Positions 8,439-17,116 of a stretch of DNA of 64,000 bases are shown in pieces. A program made the position numbers and the translations under genes. Location of the stretch: assembly GCF_000737715.1 (NCBI RefSeq), contig NZ_JPRN01000013.1:1-64000 (forward strand), in the 5' to 3' direction. The notes beneath the pieces are model-generated. The model was given only the letters and a program-made list of their open reading frames with translations. It searched no databases and was not told the origin of the DNA. This DNA comes from Chryseobacterium sp. JM1. GTDB taxonomy: Bacteria > Bacteroidota > Bacteroidia > Flavobacteriales > Weeksellaceae. Numbering within the stretch: position 1 is the stretch's first letter; each line of letters opens with the position of its first letter.

Positions 8439-8475
8439 ATTTTCAAAAATTTTGCTTTTCAAACGTATTATAATT

Positions 8476-9204
8476 TTATTTTTTGAGCTTAAATAGATCA
8501 AAAGAATTATACTGGGGATCGTAACCCATTAAAAGTTTAGTCTTCTCAATGTCAAGCCGCTTATAGGTATTATTGGAAATGGCATTTACTATTTCAAATT
8601 TTATGTTTTTAGATTCAATGCATAGATGCAGGAGCTGATTTAAATCATCGGGATGCAGATAGGCGCTTAAATCCCTGGCATTCATTTCTGTGAAATCTTC
8701 CGGAAATTCATAGGCTCCAATTCTAAGACATATTGCACTTAAGTCACTGCTGAAACAATGGTAGGAAAGCAGGGCTTCTCCAAAACATTTAGAAACACCA
8801 TATAAATTGCCAGGCTTTACAGGCATCTCGGTGTTAAGCTGAATGTCTTTTGGATAACCTTCTATCGTTTGTGCACTACTTGCATAAATAATTTTTTTAC
8901 AACCCGCCGTAATAGCTGCATCAATAACATTCTTTGTTCCAATGATATTGGCGTCCAGTAAATCATCAAATGTGGCATCGGGATTGGCAATACCACCCAG
9001 ATGAATAACAATGCTCACATTTTCACAAGCCTTTATGAGGTATTCCTTATCCGTAAGATTTCCTTGAAAATATTCAATGGATGCATCTTGAATCTTGGGA
9101 GGATGGAGATCAAAAATTCTAAATTTATATTGATCTGAAAAAGATTTGATAAAGTGGCTTCCAATTTTTCCGGAGCCGCCGGTAATTAATGTATTGTTAA
9201 GCAT
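8476..9204 (-). CDS. NAD-dependent epimerase/dehydratase family protein
   Basis: A 242-residue extended SDR with nucleotide motif GGSGKIG at residues 9-15, an IHLGGIANP strand, and catalytic YGVSK at 135-139 preceded by an ASSAQ serine at 109-110. The short length, the HLGG motif and the RIGAYEFPEDF stretch resemble uronate dehydrogenases, which oxidise hexuronates at C1. That is only a suggestion; other sugar-nucleotide epimerases share these features. It is transcribed toward the tRNA remnant terminator. The upstream gene on the same strand, an MFS pump, is 111 bases away and may be cotranscribed. Confidence 0.82.
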   Translation of the reverse strand: MLNNTLITGGSGKIGSHFIKSFSDQYKFRIFDLHPPKIQDASIEYFQGNLTDKEYLIKACENVSIVIHLGGIANPDATFDDLLDANIIGTKNVIDAAITAGCKKIIYASSAQTIEGYPKDIQLNTEMPVKPGNLYGVSKCFGEALLSYHCFSSDLSAICLRIGAYEFPEDFTEMNARDLSAYLHPDDLNQLLHLCIESKNIKFEIVNAISNNTYKRLDIEKTKLLMGYDPQYNSFDLFKLKK

Positions 9205-9315
9205 AAGTATTTGTTTATGAAATTATATAGGAAGTGTACGATATTGGAATAGTTGCAATTCCACTGTCATTGCTTGGATCAGTCAAAGGTTACCAGTGGA
9301 ATAACTGTAAAACAC

Positions 9316-10503
9316 TTAGCTATGTTCACATGCAGATGCTACCGGTTTCAATTGTTTTGCCTCTTCATTTTCTGTAATATTTTTAGGAAAGGTCACAAAA
9401 CTCAGAAGAAAGGTTACCGTCAACAAAAGTATACTTACCCATAAAGTATAATGAACTCCGTAATAGGCACTGACTAATCCTCCAAGAAATGCACCTAAGG
9501 AAATTCCAATATTAAAGGATGAAGTCAATAAGCTATTGACAAATTCTAAAGAATGATGGGGAACAGACTGTGAGGTTCGGACATTGCATACCAAAAATCC
9601 GCAGGTATGGACCATTCCCCAAAAGGATACGAGTATAACCATGGGAATATAATAGCCTCCAAAATAGTAAGCAAGTATCTGTACGGCCACTAAAAGTACT
9701 AAGAACATCCTGGAAGCCAGGAGTACATTGCGGTTCAATGCTAATCCCATCAACCAGTTTCCCAATGTTCCCATTCCACCGAAAAGGAGTAACATCATAC
9801 TGATCTGTGCACCGTCCATCTTGGTGATCTCTTCAAGGTAAGCAGTCAGGTAGGTATAACTCGCAAACATGGCAGCTAGCGTGGCGAGGGTAGAAACCAG
9901 ATTAAGCCATAAAACAGGACTTTTCAAGACTGCCATCTTATTTTTGCCGGATATCTCAGGATTTGGCGGAATAGTCGGTATAAACAACAATAGGCCAATA
10001 AAAGCAATTAAACTGATAGCGCTACTAAGGAAAAATGAGGCTTGCCAGTTCTGGAAAAGATCTACAGCATAGGTAGTGAGTGGAATACCGAGTACCGTCG
10101 CCAAGCTTAATCCAAGCATAACTGTAGAAACGCCTTTTGCACCCCTTTCTTTGAAGGCAATGGCGATGGCGATATTCCAGAATAAGGGATGTAATATCGC
10201 GGGTAAGATACGGGCGATCATCAGGACGGTGAAATTAGTGGAAAATGCTGAAATTAAATTGGACAGAACAAATATACTCATGACCATACATAATAAAAGC
10301 TTCCGGTTTATTTTGGTCGTAAATGAGGTGATAAATGGGGAAGAAACCGCGACGGTGATCGCAAAAGCACTTAGTAGCCAACCAGCTGTATCGATGGATA
10401 CGTCAAATTCCCGACTGATAGTCGGGAGGATGCCAACGATCCCAAATTCTGTTGTTATAATGCCAAAAGCGCCAAGTGCTAACGCGTAAATTGATGTTTT
10501 CAT
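9316..10503 (-). CDS. MFS transporter (12-helix, sugar-efflux/drug-efflux type)
   Basis: The 395-residue product has about 12 transmembrane helices and a typical MFS start (ALALGAFGIITTEFGIVGIL). The conserved loop 2-3 region is reduced to TKINRKLLL. It resembles the AraJ/YdhP group of MFS exporters, for which sugar or drug efflux has been reported. It is divergent from the AraC gene at 10592 with an 88-base gap holding both promoters, so it is probably the target of that regulator. The C-terminal 20 residues are cytoplasmic and charged. Confidence 0.88.
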   Translation of the reverse strand: MKTSIYALALGAFGIITTEFGIVGILPTISREFDVSIDTAGWLLSAFAITVAVSSPFITSFTTKINRKLLLCMVMSIFVLSNLISAFSTNFTVLMIARILPAILHPLFWNIAIAIAFKERGAKGVSTVMLGLSLATVLGIPLTTYAVDLFQNWQASFFLSSAISLIAFIGLLLFIPTIPPNPEISGKNKMAVLKSPVLWLNLVSTLATLAAMFASYTYLTAYLEEITKMDGAQISMMLLLFGGMGTLGNWLMGLALNRNVLLASRMFLVLLVAVQILAYYFGGYYIPMVILVSFWGMVHTCGFLVCNVRTSQSVPHHSLEFVNSLLTSSFNIGISLGAFLGGLVSAYYGVHYTLWVSILLLTVTFLLSFVTFPKNITENEEAKQLKPVASACEHS

Positions 10504-10526
10504 TTTTTATTACAATTAATATTTAG

Positions 10527-10534
10527 CAAATTTA
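10527..10534 (-). promoter_or_regulatory. -7 box of the MFS transporter gene
   Basis: TAAATTTG on the minus strand matches TAnnTTTG and lies 23 bases before the start codon at 10503. It shares an 88-base divergent gap with the AraC promoter. Confidence 0.6.
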
Positions 10535-10579
10535 AACAGAAATGTTTTTAAAAATCAGTACATATTCATGATAAATGGG

Positions 10580-10587
10580 TATTTTTG
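10580..10587 (+). promoter_or_regulatory. -7 box of an AraC-type regulator gene
   Basis: TATTTTTG lies only four bases before the ATG at 10592, so transcription would begin at or next to the start codon. It excludes the upstream ATG at 10568 if it is the real promoter. Confidence 0.5.
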
Positions 10588-10591
10588 CCTT

Positions 10592-11437
10592 ATGAAACGC
10601 GAGAATATCGATCAACTGGTTAAGGTGGAGTACCACCAGGCAGTACACTGTCCACTTCATGATAACAAGTTTTCCTTTTTTCAGATTGTCTATGTCATTT
10701 CTGGAAAGGGATTTCTTAAGATCAACAACAATATGGCTTCGTACAGCAAAGGAAGTCTGCTTCTACTGACACCCAATGATCAGCACTATTTGGAAGTCCT
10801 GGAATGTACGGATCTTTTACTTGTGAAGTTCAGCGAGCGGTATGTGAAAAACTATCCCTGGAACAGTATTAATTCGATGGAATGCATACTTTATGGTGCT
10901 TCCTTTCTGTCAGGATGTATTCTGCAAAATAAGCCTGACATTGTTTTGGTGAATTCAATTGTGGACTCACTGCTTCACGGCATACATCATCCGGATCTGT
11001 ATCAGGATGAGCTGACGTTGAATTACGTCAATGCATTGATTGTCATCGCGGCAAGGAATATCTGCAAGATGAGGACAAAGCAGATTACGTCCAATACGGA
11101 TAAAAGGGTGATTCAGATTATGGATTATATCCAGGGTAACATCCATGATCCTGCATTATTGAAAGTTTCCGCGATCGCTAAGAAATTCGGATTTTCCGAA
11201 ACCTATCTGGGGAGTTATTTTAAAAAGCAATGCGACGAAACGATTCAAAACTATATACTGAATTATAAAATGCGCTTGATTGAACATCGTGTGCTGTTCA
11301 GTGATATGCGTGTCAATGAAATTGTCACGGAATTTGGTTTTTCTGATGAAAGCCACCTGAATAAATTTTTTAAGAAGCGACATCATATGAGTTTGACGGA
11401 ATTCAAAAAAGTGAAAAGATCTAAAGCGCTGGTTTAA
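10592..11437 (+). CDS. AraC-family transcriptional regulator
   Basis: A 281-residue protein from ATG 10592 (an ATG at 10568 is also in frame). The N-terminal half is a cupin sensor (FFQIVYVISGKGFLKINNN). The C-terminal half is a standard AraC domain: VSAIAKKFGFSETYLGSYFK and VNEIVTEFGFSDESHLNKFF, followed by MSLTEFKK. The usual P in the terminal PxxYR motif is replaced. It is divergent from the MFS exporter and is the likely local regulator; the inducer is unknown. The -7 box immediately before the ATG suggests a leaderless or nearly leaderless mRNA. Confidence 0.87.
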   Translation: MKRENIDQLVKVEYHQAVHCPLHDNKFSFFQIVYVISGKGFLKINNNMASYSKGSLLLLTPNDQHYLEVLECTDLLLVKFSERYVKNYPWNSINSMECILYGASFLSGCILQNKPDIVLVNSIVDSLLHGIHHPDLYQDELTLNYVNALIVIAARNICKMRTKQITSNTDKRVIQIMDYIQGNIHDPALLKVSAIAKKFGFSETYLGSYFKKQCDETIQNYILNYKMRLIEHRVLFSDMRVNEIVTEFGFSDESHLNKFFKKRHHMSLTEFKKVKRSKALV

Positions 11438-11825
11438 TGATGATTCTGCCTTATTTAGTTTTCGAATATTGTGTTTGAATGGGTACTGTCTTTTAATGCA
11501 GGAGACAATATACCTGAATGTATTAATTGTAAAATTACGGACTATAATTAGGTTTATTATTTTCTATAAAAGTAATCTGGTACATTCAAATATATGATTA
11601 CCTGTTTTTTTTAGAGCTCCTACTCATAATCTTTGGTATCCATGAAAGTTTTTTTATTAAGCGCCTAATTCATAAATAAATATTTATCTTAGCGGCCAAT
11701 GTCACGAAATGTGGATATAGGTATTTTTTTTACGAGGTTTGTACATATCTTTTGTTTCGTGGAAAATATTGCTCGGCGTCATTTTGTAAAAACAGTAACC
11801 AAAAAATATTAATTTAAAAAAATCT
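11438..11825. other. Intergenic region before the DoxX-like gene
   Basis: No gene is seen in these 388 bases. Bases 11660-11692 (CTAATTCATAAATAAATATT onward) closely resemble bases 14202-14231, which lie upstream of the membrane-bound AraC-type gene. Confidence 0.4.
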
Positions 11826-12938
11826 ATGAGTTCAGCCGAAGTAATAAATAATACAAAATGGTTTTCGAAATTTTCATTATCGTTTTTAGCCATTGTTGGC
11901 GCTACAAATACTGCTCTTTTTATAATCCTGCCTCTTTTACCTTATAAAATTTCACAGTTTATATTTCCTGTAGGATTTCTTGCGTTAGGATTGGCCATAC
12001 TATTCTCAATTGGTTTTTCTATTTATTGGCACAGAAAAGAAAATAAAGGAACATTTAATTCAATACCATATATTTCCTGGTTTTCAATATTGCTACGGTA
12101 TTGGATGGCGTTTCTACTGTTGGATTTTGGCTTTCAAAAAATATTTGAAGTCAACTTTAATTATTCATATCATATAAATGATTCTTTATCAGGCGTATTA
12201 ACGGGGCCGGAATTAACCTGGAAGTATTATGGGTTTTCTTACGGGCTAGCTGTGATTTTGGCCTTTTTTCAAATAATTGGTGCTGTTCTTTTGTTATTCA
12301 GACGTACCACTTTATTAGGCATTACCATACTTTTACCTGTCATGCTGAACATTGTTTTGATTAATGTTTTTTATAGTATTGGCCCCATTACCTTATTTAC
12401 ATCTATCCTCATAACATTAGGTTTGATTAATCTGTTTTTACAGCAAAAAGTTGATATCATAAACTTCTTTAATCAATACAAAAACAGACTGCCATCCATT
12501 GGTAATAATTTTTCACGCTCAATCGCCCGTGTGTTATGTATTCTAATTCCTTTACTGTTTGTTATTTATTATAATTATGACGTTCATCTTTCGAAAAAAT
12601 ATTTTGGAAAATGGAAAGTCACATCCATGACACGTAATGGGAAATTGGTTAAAGAAAATCAATGGCAGCAGGATACTTTGGCCTGGAAAACAATTTATAT
12701 TGAAGAAAGAGGAAAAATGTACTATTGTCCGAATCCATATATGTATGTAGATAGTACTTCACTGTTTATGAAATATCATCACGATGATAAAGAACAGAAT
12801 TTTAAGGTAATATCCTACGAAAAGAACCCGAAAAAACCTGATACAATTCCTGTTCAGATTAGCAATTTTAGAAATAACTCAATGCAATGGAATATGATTT
12901 TCTACAAGGACACTATCCAAATGGAATTAAAGAAATAA
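11826..12938 (+). CDS. DoxX-like membrane protein with C-terminal soluble domain
   Basis: The 370-residue product has two parts. Residues 1-250 hold about seven hydrophobic helices, including RYWMAFLLLDFGFQKIFEV and a GFSYGLAVILAFFQIIGAVL segment, which resemble DoxX-like quinone-associated membrane proteins. Residues 255-370 are soluble and begin YFGKWKVTSMTRNGKLV, the start of a lipocalin-like beta barrel; they end NMIFYKDTIQMELKK. The joined arrangement is common in flavobacteria but its role is not known. The last ten codons and the following 130 bases are duplicated at 8265-8438, pointing to a past rearrangement at the tRNA-Ser islands. Confidence 0.7.
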   Translation: MSSAEVINNTKWFSKFSLSFLAIVGATNTALFIILPLLPYKISQFIFPVGFLALGLAILFSIGFSIYWHRKENKGTFNSIPYISWFSILLRYWMAFLLLDFGFQKIFEVNFNYSYHINDSLSGVLTGPELTWKYYGFSYGLAVILAFFQIIGAVLLLFRRTTLLGITILLPVMLNIVLINVFYSIGPITLFTSILITLGLINLFLQQKVDIINFFNQYKNRLPSIGNNFSRSIARVLCILIPLLFVIYYNYDVHLSKKYFGKWKVTSMTRNGKLVKENQWQQDTLAWKTIYIEERGKMYYCPNPYMYVDSTSLFMKYHHDDKEQNFKVISYEKNPKKPDTIPVQISNFRNNSMQWNMIFYKDTIQMELKK

Positions 12939-12977
12939 AATCTTTAACAAAAAACGTTGCCAGCAGAAGTTTGATGA

Positions 12978-13039
12978 GATTGCGACAGTCCTGAAAACTA
13001 TGGACTGTAACAGATCCGGGTTTCGAATCCCTGTCTCCG
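12978..13039 (+). pseudogene. tRNA-Ser 3' remnant 2 (att-like direct repeat)
   Basis: A second decayed copy of the tRNA-Ser 3' half, about 62 bases, with more substitutions and a shortened T-arm (GATCCGGGTTTCGAATCC) than remnant 1. It again lacks the 5' half. It shares with remnant 1, but not with the intact gene, the leader GTTTGATGAGATTG and the trailer GCAAAAGAAA, so the two remnants derive from each other or from one element. Confidence 0.87.
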
Positions 13040-13045
13040 CAAAAG

Positions 13046-13070
13046 AAATCTTATTCTAAGTTTTTTTTAT
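13046..13070 (+). terminator. Degraded terminator after tRNA-Ser remnant 2
   Basis: AAATCTTA and TAAGTTT remain around a short loop, followed by a T run. It is a shortened version of the terminator at 8404, and its stem is weakened by deletions. Confidence 0.5.
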
Positions 13071-13166
13071 TTCTGAATGACATGTACTACTCACTTTAAC
13101 AGCATACAAACGTTGAGAAGAACGAAAACGTAATATGCCATCTTTTATAATAAACAAGAAAAAAAT

Positions 13167-14150
13167 ATGATCAGAAAATTATCCTTTTTATCCCTTTTTA
13201 TTGTTAGTTCCGCTTTTTCCCAGCAAAAATATGAAGACAGCATAAAAAACATTATTGAAAAAGACTTTGTGAACATTAAGGCAACGGATTTCAAAAATCT
13301 GGTTCCTTATGAAACTGAAAAAGGAATGGGGTATTTAAACTCAAAAAACAATAAAGTTGTTGTAAAGCCCAACTATTATCAGTTAGATTTTGCCAAACCC
13401 AATTTAAGAGGGAATTACGATAATATTGCCTATTTTGAAATCAACAAAACAACAAAGAAGATGGAAGTCTTTTTACAGAATTGGCAGATTTTTGAAGCTT
13501 CTCCAGGAAATGGCCCCATAAAAAAAGCATATTCAAAAGGGTTTTATGTAGTCAATAATTCAATTTTTTCTTTTTCAGACACTTATACGTACTGTCCGGA
13601 ATTATTTAAATACAGGAATGAGGATTTTGCTATCGCCATTAAGGATAATACATATGCAGTCATAAAACCTGATGGTGAAACTTTAAAAAACCTTGATTTT
13701 GATTATTCAAGTTTGCAAATTGTAGACATAGGAAATGACAACATTTGGTTCAAATACAAAACGGTAGGTGGAGAACTGGGTTTCATCAATATGAATGGAG
13801 AGAAAAAACTTATAAATGACATCATCAGCAACAGCAGAAGTCAGACAGAAGGTTATTTTTCTTTTATTGATTCAGAACATTCTACAAGAAGAAAATATTA
13901 TGGGTATTCTATTGAATCCAATGAGGAATCGTATGGAGTACTGGATTTGTTGACCATGACGTGGCTCATTAAACCACAGAAAGCACTTAAAATTGATGAA
14001 ATTAATTACACAACAGATCAGAATGTAGACGAAAAATATGATTTAGAAGATAGAAAAAAATTAAAATTTTATTTTTTGGTTCGGGAAGAAAAAAAAGAAA
14101 GAGCATACTATATTGACGACAAATTAAAAAAATATGTACCCAAAAAATAA
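13167..14150 (+). CDS. Secreted protein with WG-repeat-like segments
   Basis: This 327-residue product has a signal peptide (KLSFLSLFIVSSAFS, cleavage before QQKYED). The mature part contains repeated short units of the form GYLNSKNNKVVVKPNY, YAVIKPDGETLKNL, GFINMNGEKKLI and YGVLDLLTMTWLIKP. These look like degenerate WG (KWG) repeats, which form beta-propeller-like surfaces in Bacteroidota envelope proteins. No catalytic motif is seen. It lies immediately after the second tRNA remnant and may be the first gene of the old chromosomal backbone. Function is unknown. Confidence 0.65.
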   Translation: MIRKLSFLSLFIVSSAFSQQKYEDSIKNIIEKDFVNIKATDFKNLVPYETEKGMGYLNSKNNKVVVKPNYYQLDFAKPNLRGNYDNIAYFEINKTTKKMEVFLQNWQIFEASPGNGPIKKAYSKGFYVVNNSIFSFSDTYTYCPELFKYRNEDFAIAIKDNTYAVIKPDGETLKNLDFDYSSLQIVDIGNDNIWFKYKTVGGELGFINMNGEKKLINDIISNSRSQTEGYFSFIDSEHSTRRKYYGYSIESNEESYGVLDLLTMTWLIKPQKALKIDEINYTTDQNVDEKYDLEDRKKLKFYFLVREEKKERAYYIDDKLKKYVPKK

Positions 14151-14331
14151 AACGGCGTTTACAGATAACGAAGTGGGACCCATACTGTTTAGCGTAAAAA
14201 CACCCGATTCATAAAAAAAATACTTATCTCATTGATATTTTTATTAGTATTGTAAAAACTAATTCCACCGGTTGAGCGGGCCTATTGAAGTGAACGGCAA
14301 ACCATCCCAAAAAGAAAGTATTTTCCAACTC

Positions 14332-15372
14332 ATGAATATTGACGATCAAATATTATTTTTTTTAAGTGCCCTAGGTGTTTTTAATAGTGTTGTTCTGAGT
14401 TTTTATTTTTTATTCTTCAAGCACCACAAAGCCCAGTCTGATTTGTTTCTTGGGCTTTTATTATTGTCTTTAAGTGTAAGGATAGGAAAGTCCGTATTTT
14501 ATAACTTCAATCCGCAGCTGTCAAAAACGTACTTGCAAATAGGTTTGTCGGCTTGTTTTTTAATTGGTCCTCTGTTGTATTTTTATATCAGATCAATACT
14601 GCAAAATCTTAATTATTCTTTTGCAAAATATAGTCTTACGCTAATCATTATCATCATAAGCGTGCTTGGTTTTCTTTTTCCATACAAGGATAACCCTGTC
14701 CTATGGAAAGGAATAATTTACTACCTGATCAATATTCAATGGTTTATTTTTATTGTACTCTCCATTTATGAAGCGATACATATTTTCAGGAAGTTGGTGA
14801 CAAATCGCAAGCAAATCAGCTATCACGAAACCTGGGTGTTGTCGGTTATTTTTTGGGTTTCTGCTATTTGGCTTTCGTATACATTAGCCAGATATACATC
14901 CTATATTTCCGGATCCCTGGCTTTTTCCTTCAGCTTTTACATTTCCTTCCTTCTGATTTATTATGTGAAAAGCAAAACATCAGTTTCAGTGACTCATAAG
15001 GAAAAGTATATCAATAAAATAGATGAAAAATTAGTAAAGGAAATTCAGGAACAAATCAGTGTCCTTTTTGAAACGAGAAAAATATATACCAATCCGGATC
15101 TTACATTATCAATTTTAGCAAAAGAATTAAATATTCGCCCTCAATTGCTGTCACAGTTTATCAATGACAATTTGAAGAAAAGTTTTACCCAGTTCATCAA
15201 TGAATATCGGATTGATGAAGCAAAACGGTTATTAAAAGAAAATACTCAGTTCAAAATAGATACAGTGGGCTTTGAATCCGGGTTTAATTCCAGCAGTACA
15301 TTTTACAGTTCGTTTAAAAAAATCACAGGAATGACGCCTTCAAATTATCAAAAAGATAATTTATACTCCTAA
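14332..15372 (+). CDS. Membrane-anchored AraC-type transcriptional regulator
   Basis: From ATG 14332 the product has 346 residues; a TTG at 14272 would add 20. Residues 1-220 contain about seven hydrophobic helices, starting ILFFLSALGVFNSVVLSFYF. A C-terminal AraC domain follows (about 250-345: LSILAKELNIRPQLLSQFIN, VGFESGFNSSSTFYSSFK, GMTPSNYQ). Such membrane AraC proteins are common in Bacteroidota and may read envelope signals directly. The downstream NTF2/DJ-1 fusion gene, 99 bases away on the same strand, is a plausible target. Confidence 0.85.
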   Translation: MNIDDQILFFLSALGVFNSVVLSFYFLFFKHHKAQSDLFLGLLLLSLSVRIGKSVFYNFNPQLSKTYLQIGLSACFLIGPLLYFYIRSILQNLNYSFAKYSLTLIIIIISVLGFLFPYKDNPVLWKGIIYYLINIQWFIFIVLSIYEAIHIFRKLVTNRKQISYHETWVLSVIFWVSAIWLSYTLARYTSYISGSLAFSFSFYISFLLIYYVKSKTSVSVTHKEKYINKIDEKLVKEIQEQISVLFETRKIYTNPDLTLSILAKELNIRPQLLSQFINDNLKKSFTQFINEYRIDEAKRLLKENTQFKIDTVGFESGFNSSSTFYSSFKKITGMTPSNYQKDNLYS

Positions 15373-15471
15373 AATATACATCCGGACTTCATATTCATAA
15401 ATCTGGAACGTTTTAAAAATGAATCAATATAATTTTGAGAAACATTTTTAAAACGTTAAAATCCTAAGTTT

Positions 15472-16587
15472 ATGAGAAAAATCTTTCTTTCCATCCTGTT
15501 TGCATTAGTATCCAATTTATGTTTTTCACAATCGGATCAGGTTCTGATTGAAAACTGTATTGAAAACTATATTGAGGGCACTTCCTATAATAAGCCCGAC
15601 CATATCAGCAAGGCTTTTTATGCTGAAGCCAATCTTTTTCTGAGCCACAAAGAAAAACCTTTATGGATCGTTCCCATTTCAGAATATGTTAGCTGGTTTG
15701 AAAAAGGAAGTAAAGGCGTATTTAACGGTCGTTTAGGGAGAATCATCTCGATAGAATCTTATAATGATATTGCTGTTGCAAAAGCTGAAATACTCATCCC
15801 TGAAAAAAAACAGGAATTTATGGATATGTTCCTGCTCAAAAAAATTCAGGGCGAATGGAAAATAATCAGCAAATCTGCAAGCAGCAAAACAAGCAATAAA
15901 TCCGGAAAAAAAATACTATTCATTGTTTCTAATGCCCATTATTACGGAAACTCAACCATTTCAACAGGAAACAGCTTTGCCGAAATCGTAAATGCTTATG
16001 ATACTTTTGTTCATTCAGGGTATACTGTTGAGTTTGTAAGCCCAAAGGGTGGTGCTATTCCTTTGGGCTATATCAATACTTCTGACAGCCTGCAAAAGCA
16101 ATATGTATATAACCGGGACTTTATGTACGCCTTAGAACATACGGTGAAACCTGAAGAAATTGATTATACAATGTACAAAGCCGTTCATTATATCGGAGGC
16201 GGAAGTGCCATGTATGATGTTCCTGAAAATTCAGCTATTCAACGGATTGCTATGCAGGTGTATGAAGATAATAATGGCATTATTTCTTCAGTATGTCATG
16301 GAACGGCGGGTATTGTTAACCTGAAAACTAAAAATGGTAAATTCTTAGTGGAAGGGAAAAAAATAAGCGGTTATCCTGACTCCTTTGAAAAACAGGATGG
16401 CGAATATTTTAAACAATTCCCATTCTTAATTCAGAAGACCATAGAAGAGAGAGGCGGTCATTTTAAATTTTCAAAGAAAAATGAATCGTATGTTGAACAG
16501 GATGGCCGGATTATCACAGGACAAAATTTTCAATCATCCAATGGTGTTGCCTTAAAAATTATTGAATGGATTGAGAAAAATAATTAG
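15472..16587 (+). CDS. Secreted NTF2-like/DJ-1-PfpI fusion protein
   Basis: A 371-residue protein with a signal peptide (RKIFLSILFALVSNLCFS). Residues 22-140 form a SnoaL/NTF2-like (putative lumazine-binding) domain: VLIENCIENYIEGTSYNKPD, then FLLKKIQGEWKIISK. Residues 148-371 form a DJ-1/PfpI domain with the nucleophile elbow SSVCHGTAG, Cys275-His276. The DJ-1 part is most like the Hsp31/YajL-type class I amidotransferase-like hydrolases, for which glyoxalase III or deglycase activity is reported. Export of the fusion to the periplasm is unusual for DJ-1 proteins. A terminator follows. Confidence 0.85.
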   Translation: MRKIFLSILFALVSNLCFSQSDQVLIENCIENYIEGTSYNKPDHISKAFYAEANLFLSHKEKPLWIVPISEYVSWFEKGSKGVFNGRLGRIISIESYNDIAVAKAEILIPEKKQEFMDMFLLKKIQGEWKIISKSASSKTSNKSGKKILFIVSNAHYYGNSTISTGNSFAEIVNAYDTFVHSGYTVEFVSPKGGAIPLGYINTSDSLQKQYVYNRDFMYALEHTVKPEEIDYTMYKAVHYIGGGSAMYDVPENSAIQRIAMQVYEDNNGIISSVCHGTAGIVNLKTKNGKFLVEGKKISGYPDSFEKQDGEYFKQFPFLIQKTIEERGGHFKFSKKNESYVEQDGRIITGQNFQSSNGVALKIIEWIEKNN

Positions 16588-16615
16588 TAGAATTGATCAA
16601 CACTCAAGAGATAAC

Positions 16616-16646
16616 AACCTTTAGATTTAATCTGGAGGTTTTTTTT
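16616..16646 (+). terminator. Terminator of the NTF2/DJ-1 gene
   Basis: AACCTTTAGA (16616-16625) pairs with TCTGGAGGTT (16631-16640), including two G-T pairs, and is followed by a T run. Confidence 0.8.
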
Positions 16647-17116
16647 AATAATCAATTTCTTTGTGTCAAATTAAATTTTATCCCCAAAAATACTTGGAAA
16701 CATCAACCCAATCATCTGTACTTATCTGTATATTCTGCGGAAGATTATTTTTAAACCATTAAGATCGATGAAGATGATAAGAAAAATTAAGAGAAAATCC
16801 GATGGATTTTTAAGCTATGCCACATCACTTAAAGCGAATTTAAACTTCATATTCTTAAAAGATTAACATAGAATTTTCATGGCTTGAATATTTTTCCTGC
16901 AGATTATGCAGATCAAGCAGCCTGATAAACGTAAACATCTGTGAAAATCCGTGGTTAATTATTAAAAAAAGCTTTCCCAGTTTTGAAATTGATCCTTTAT
17001 AATCTCTGAACATTAAACTATTGATTGAATGATCTTTATTGTTTGCATAATAGATTTTAACAAAAAATTAAGTTATCGGAATTTTAAATTCTAACTTAGG
17101 TGAAATATTTGACAGC
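16647..17116. other. Gene-free region with an intergenic repeat
   Basis: No convincing gene is present. Bases 16898-16960 carry GCAGATTATGCAGATCAAGC and an ATCTGTGAAAATCCGTGG phrase. This is the same kind of repeat as at 301-332 and 21888-21950. A 32-codon frame at 16768-16866 is too short to support. Confidence 0.45.

Noticed and set aside
12978..13039. A third functional tRNA-Ser
   Set aside because: The 5' half is absent and the T-arm and variable arm carry deletions and substitutions.
16768..16866. 32-codon frame beginning MKMIRKIKRKSDGF
   Set aside because: Short, no ribosome site or promoter, and located among repeat-like intergenic sequence; nothing beyond the open frame supports it.
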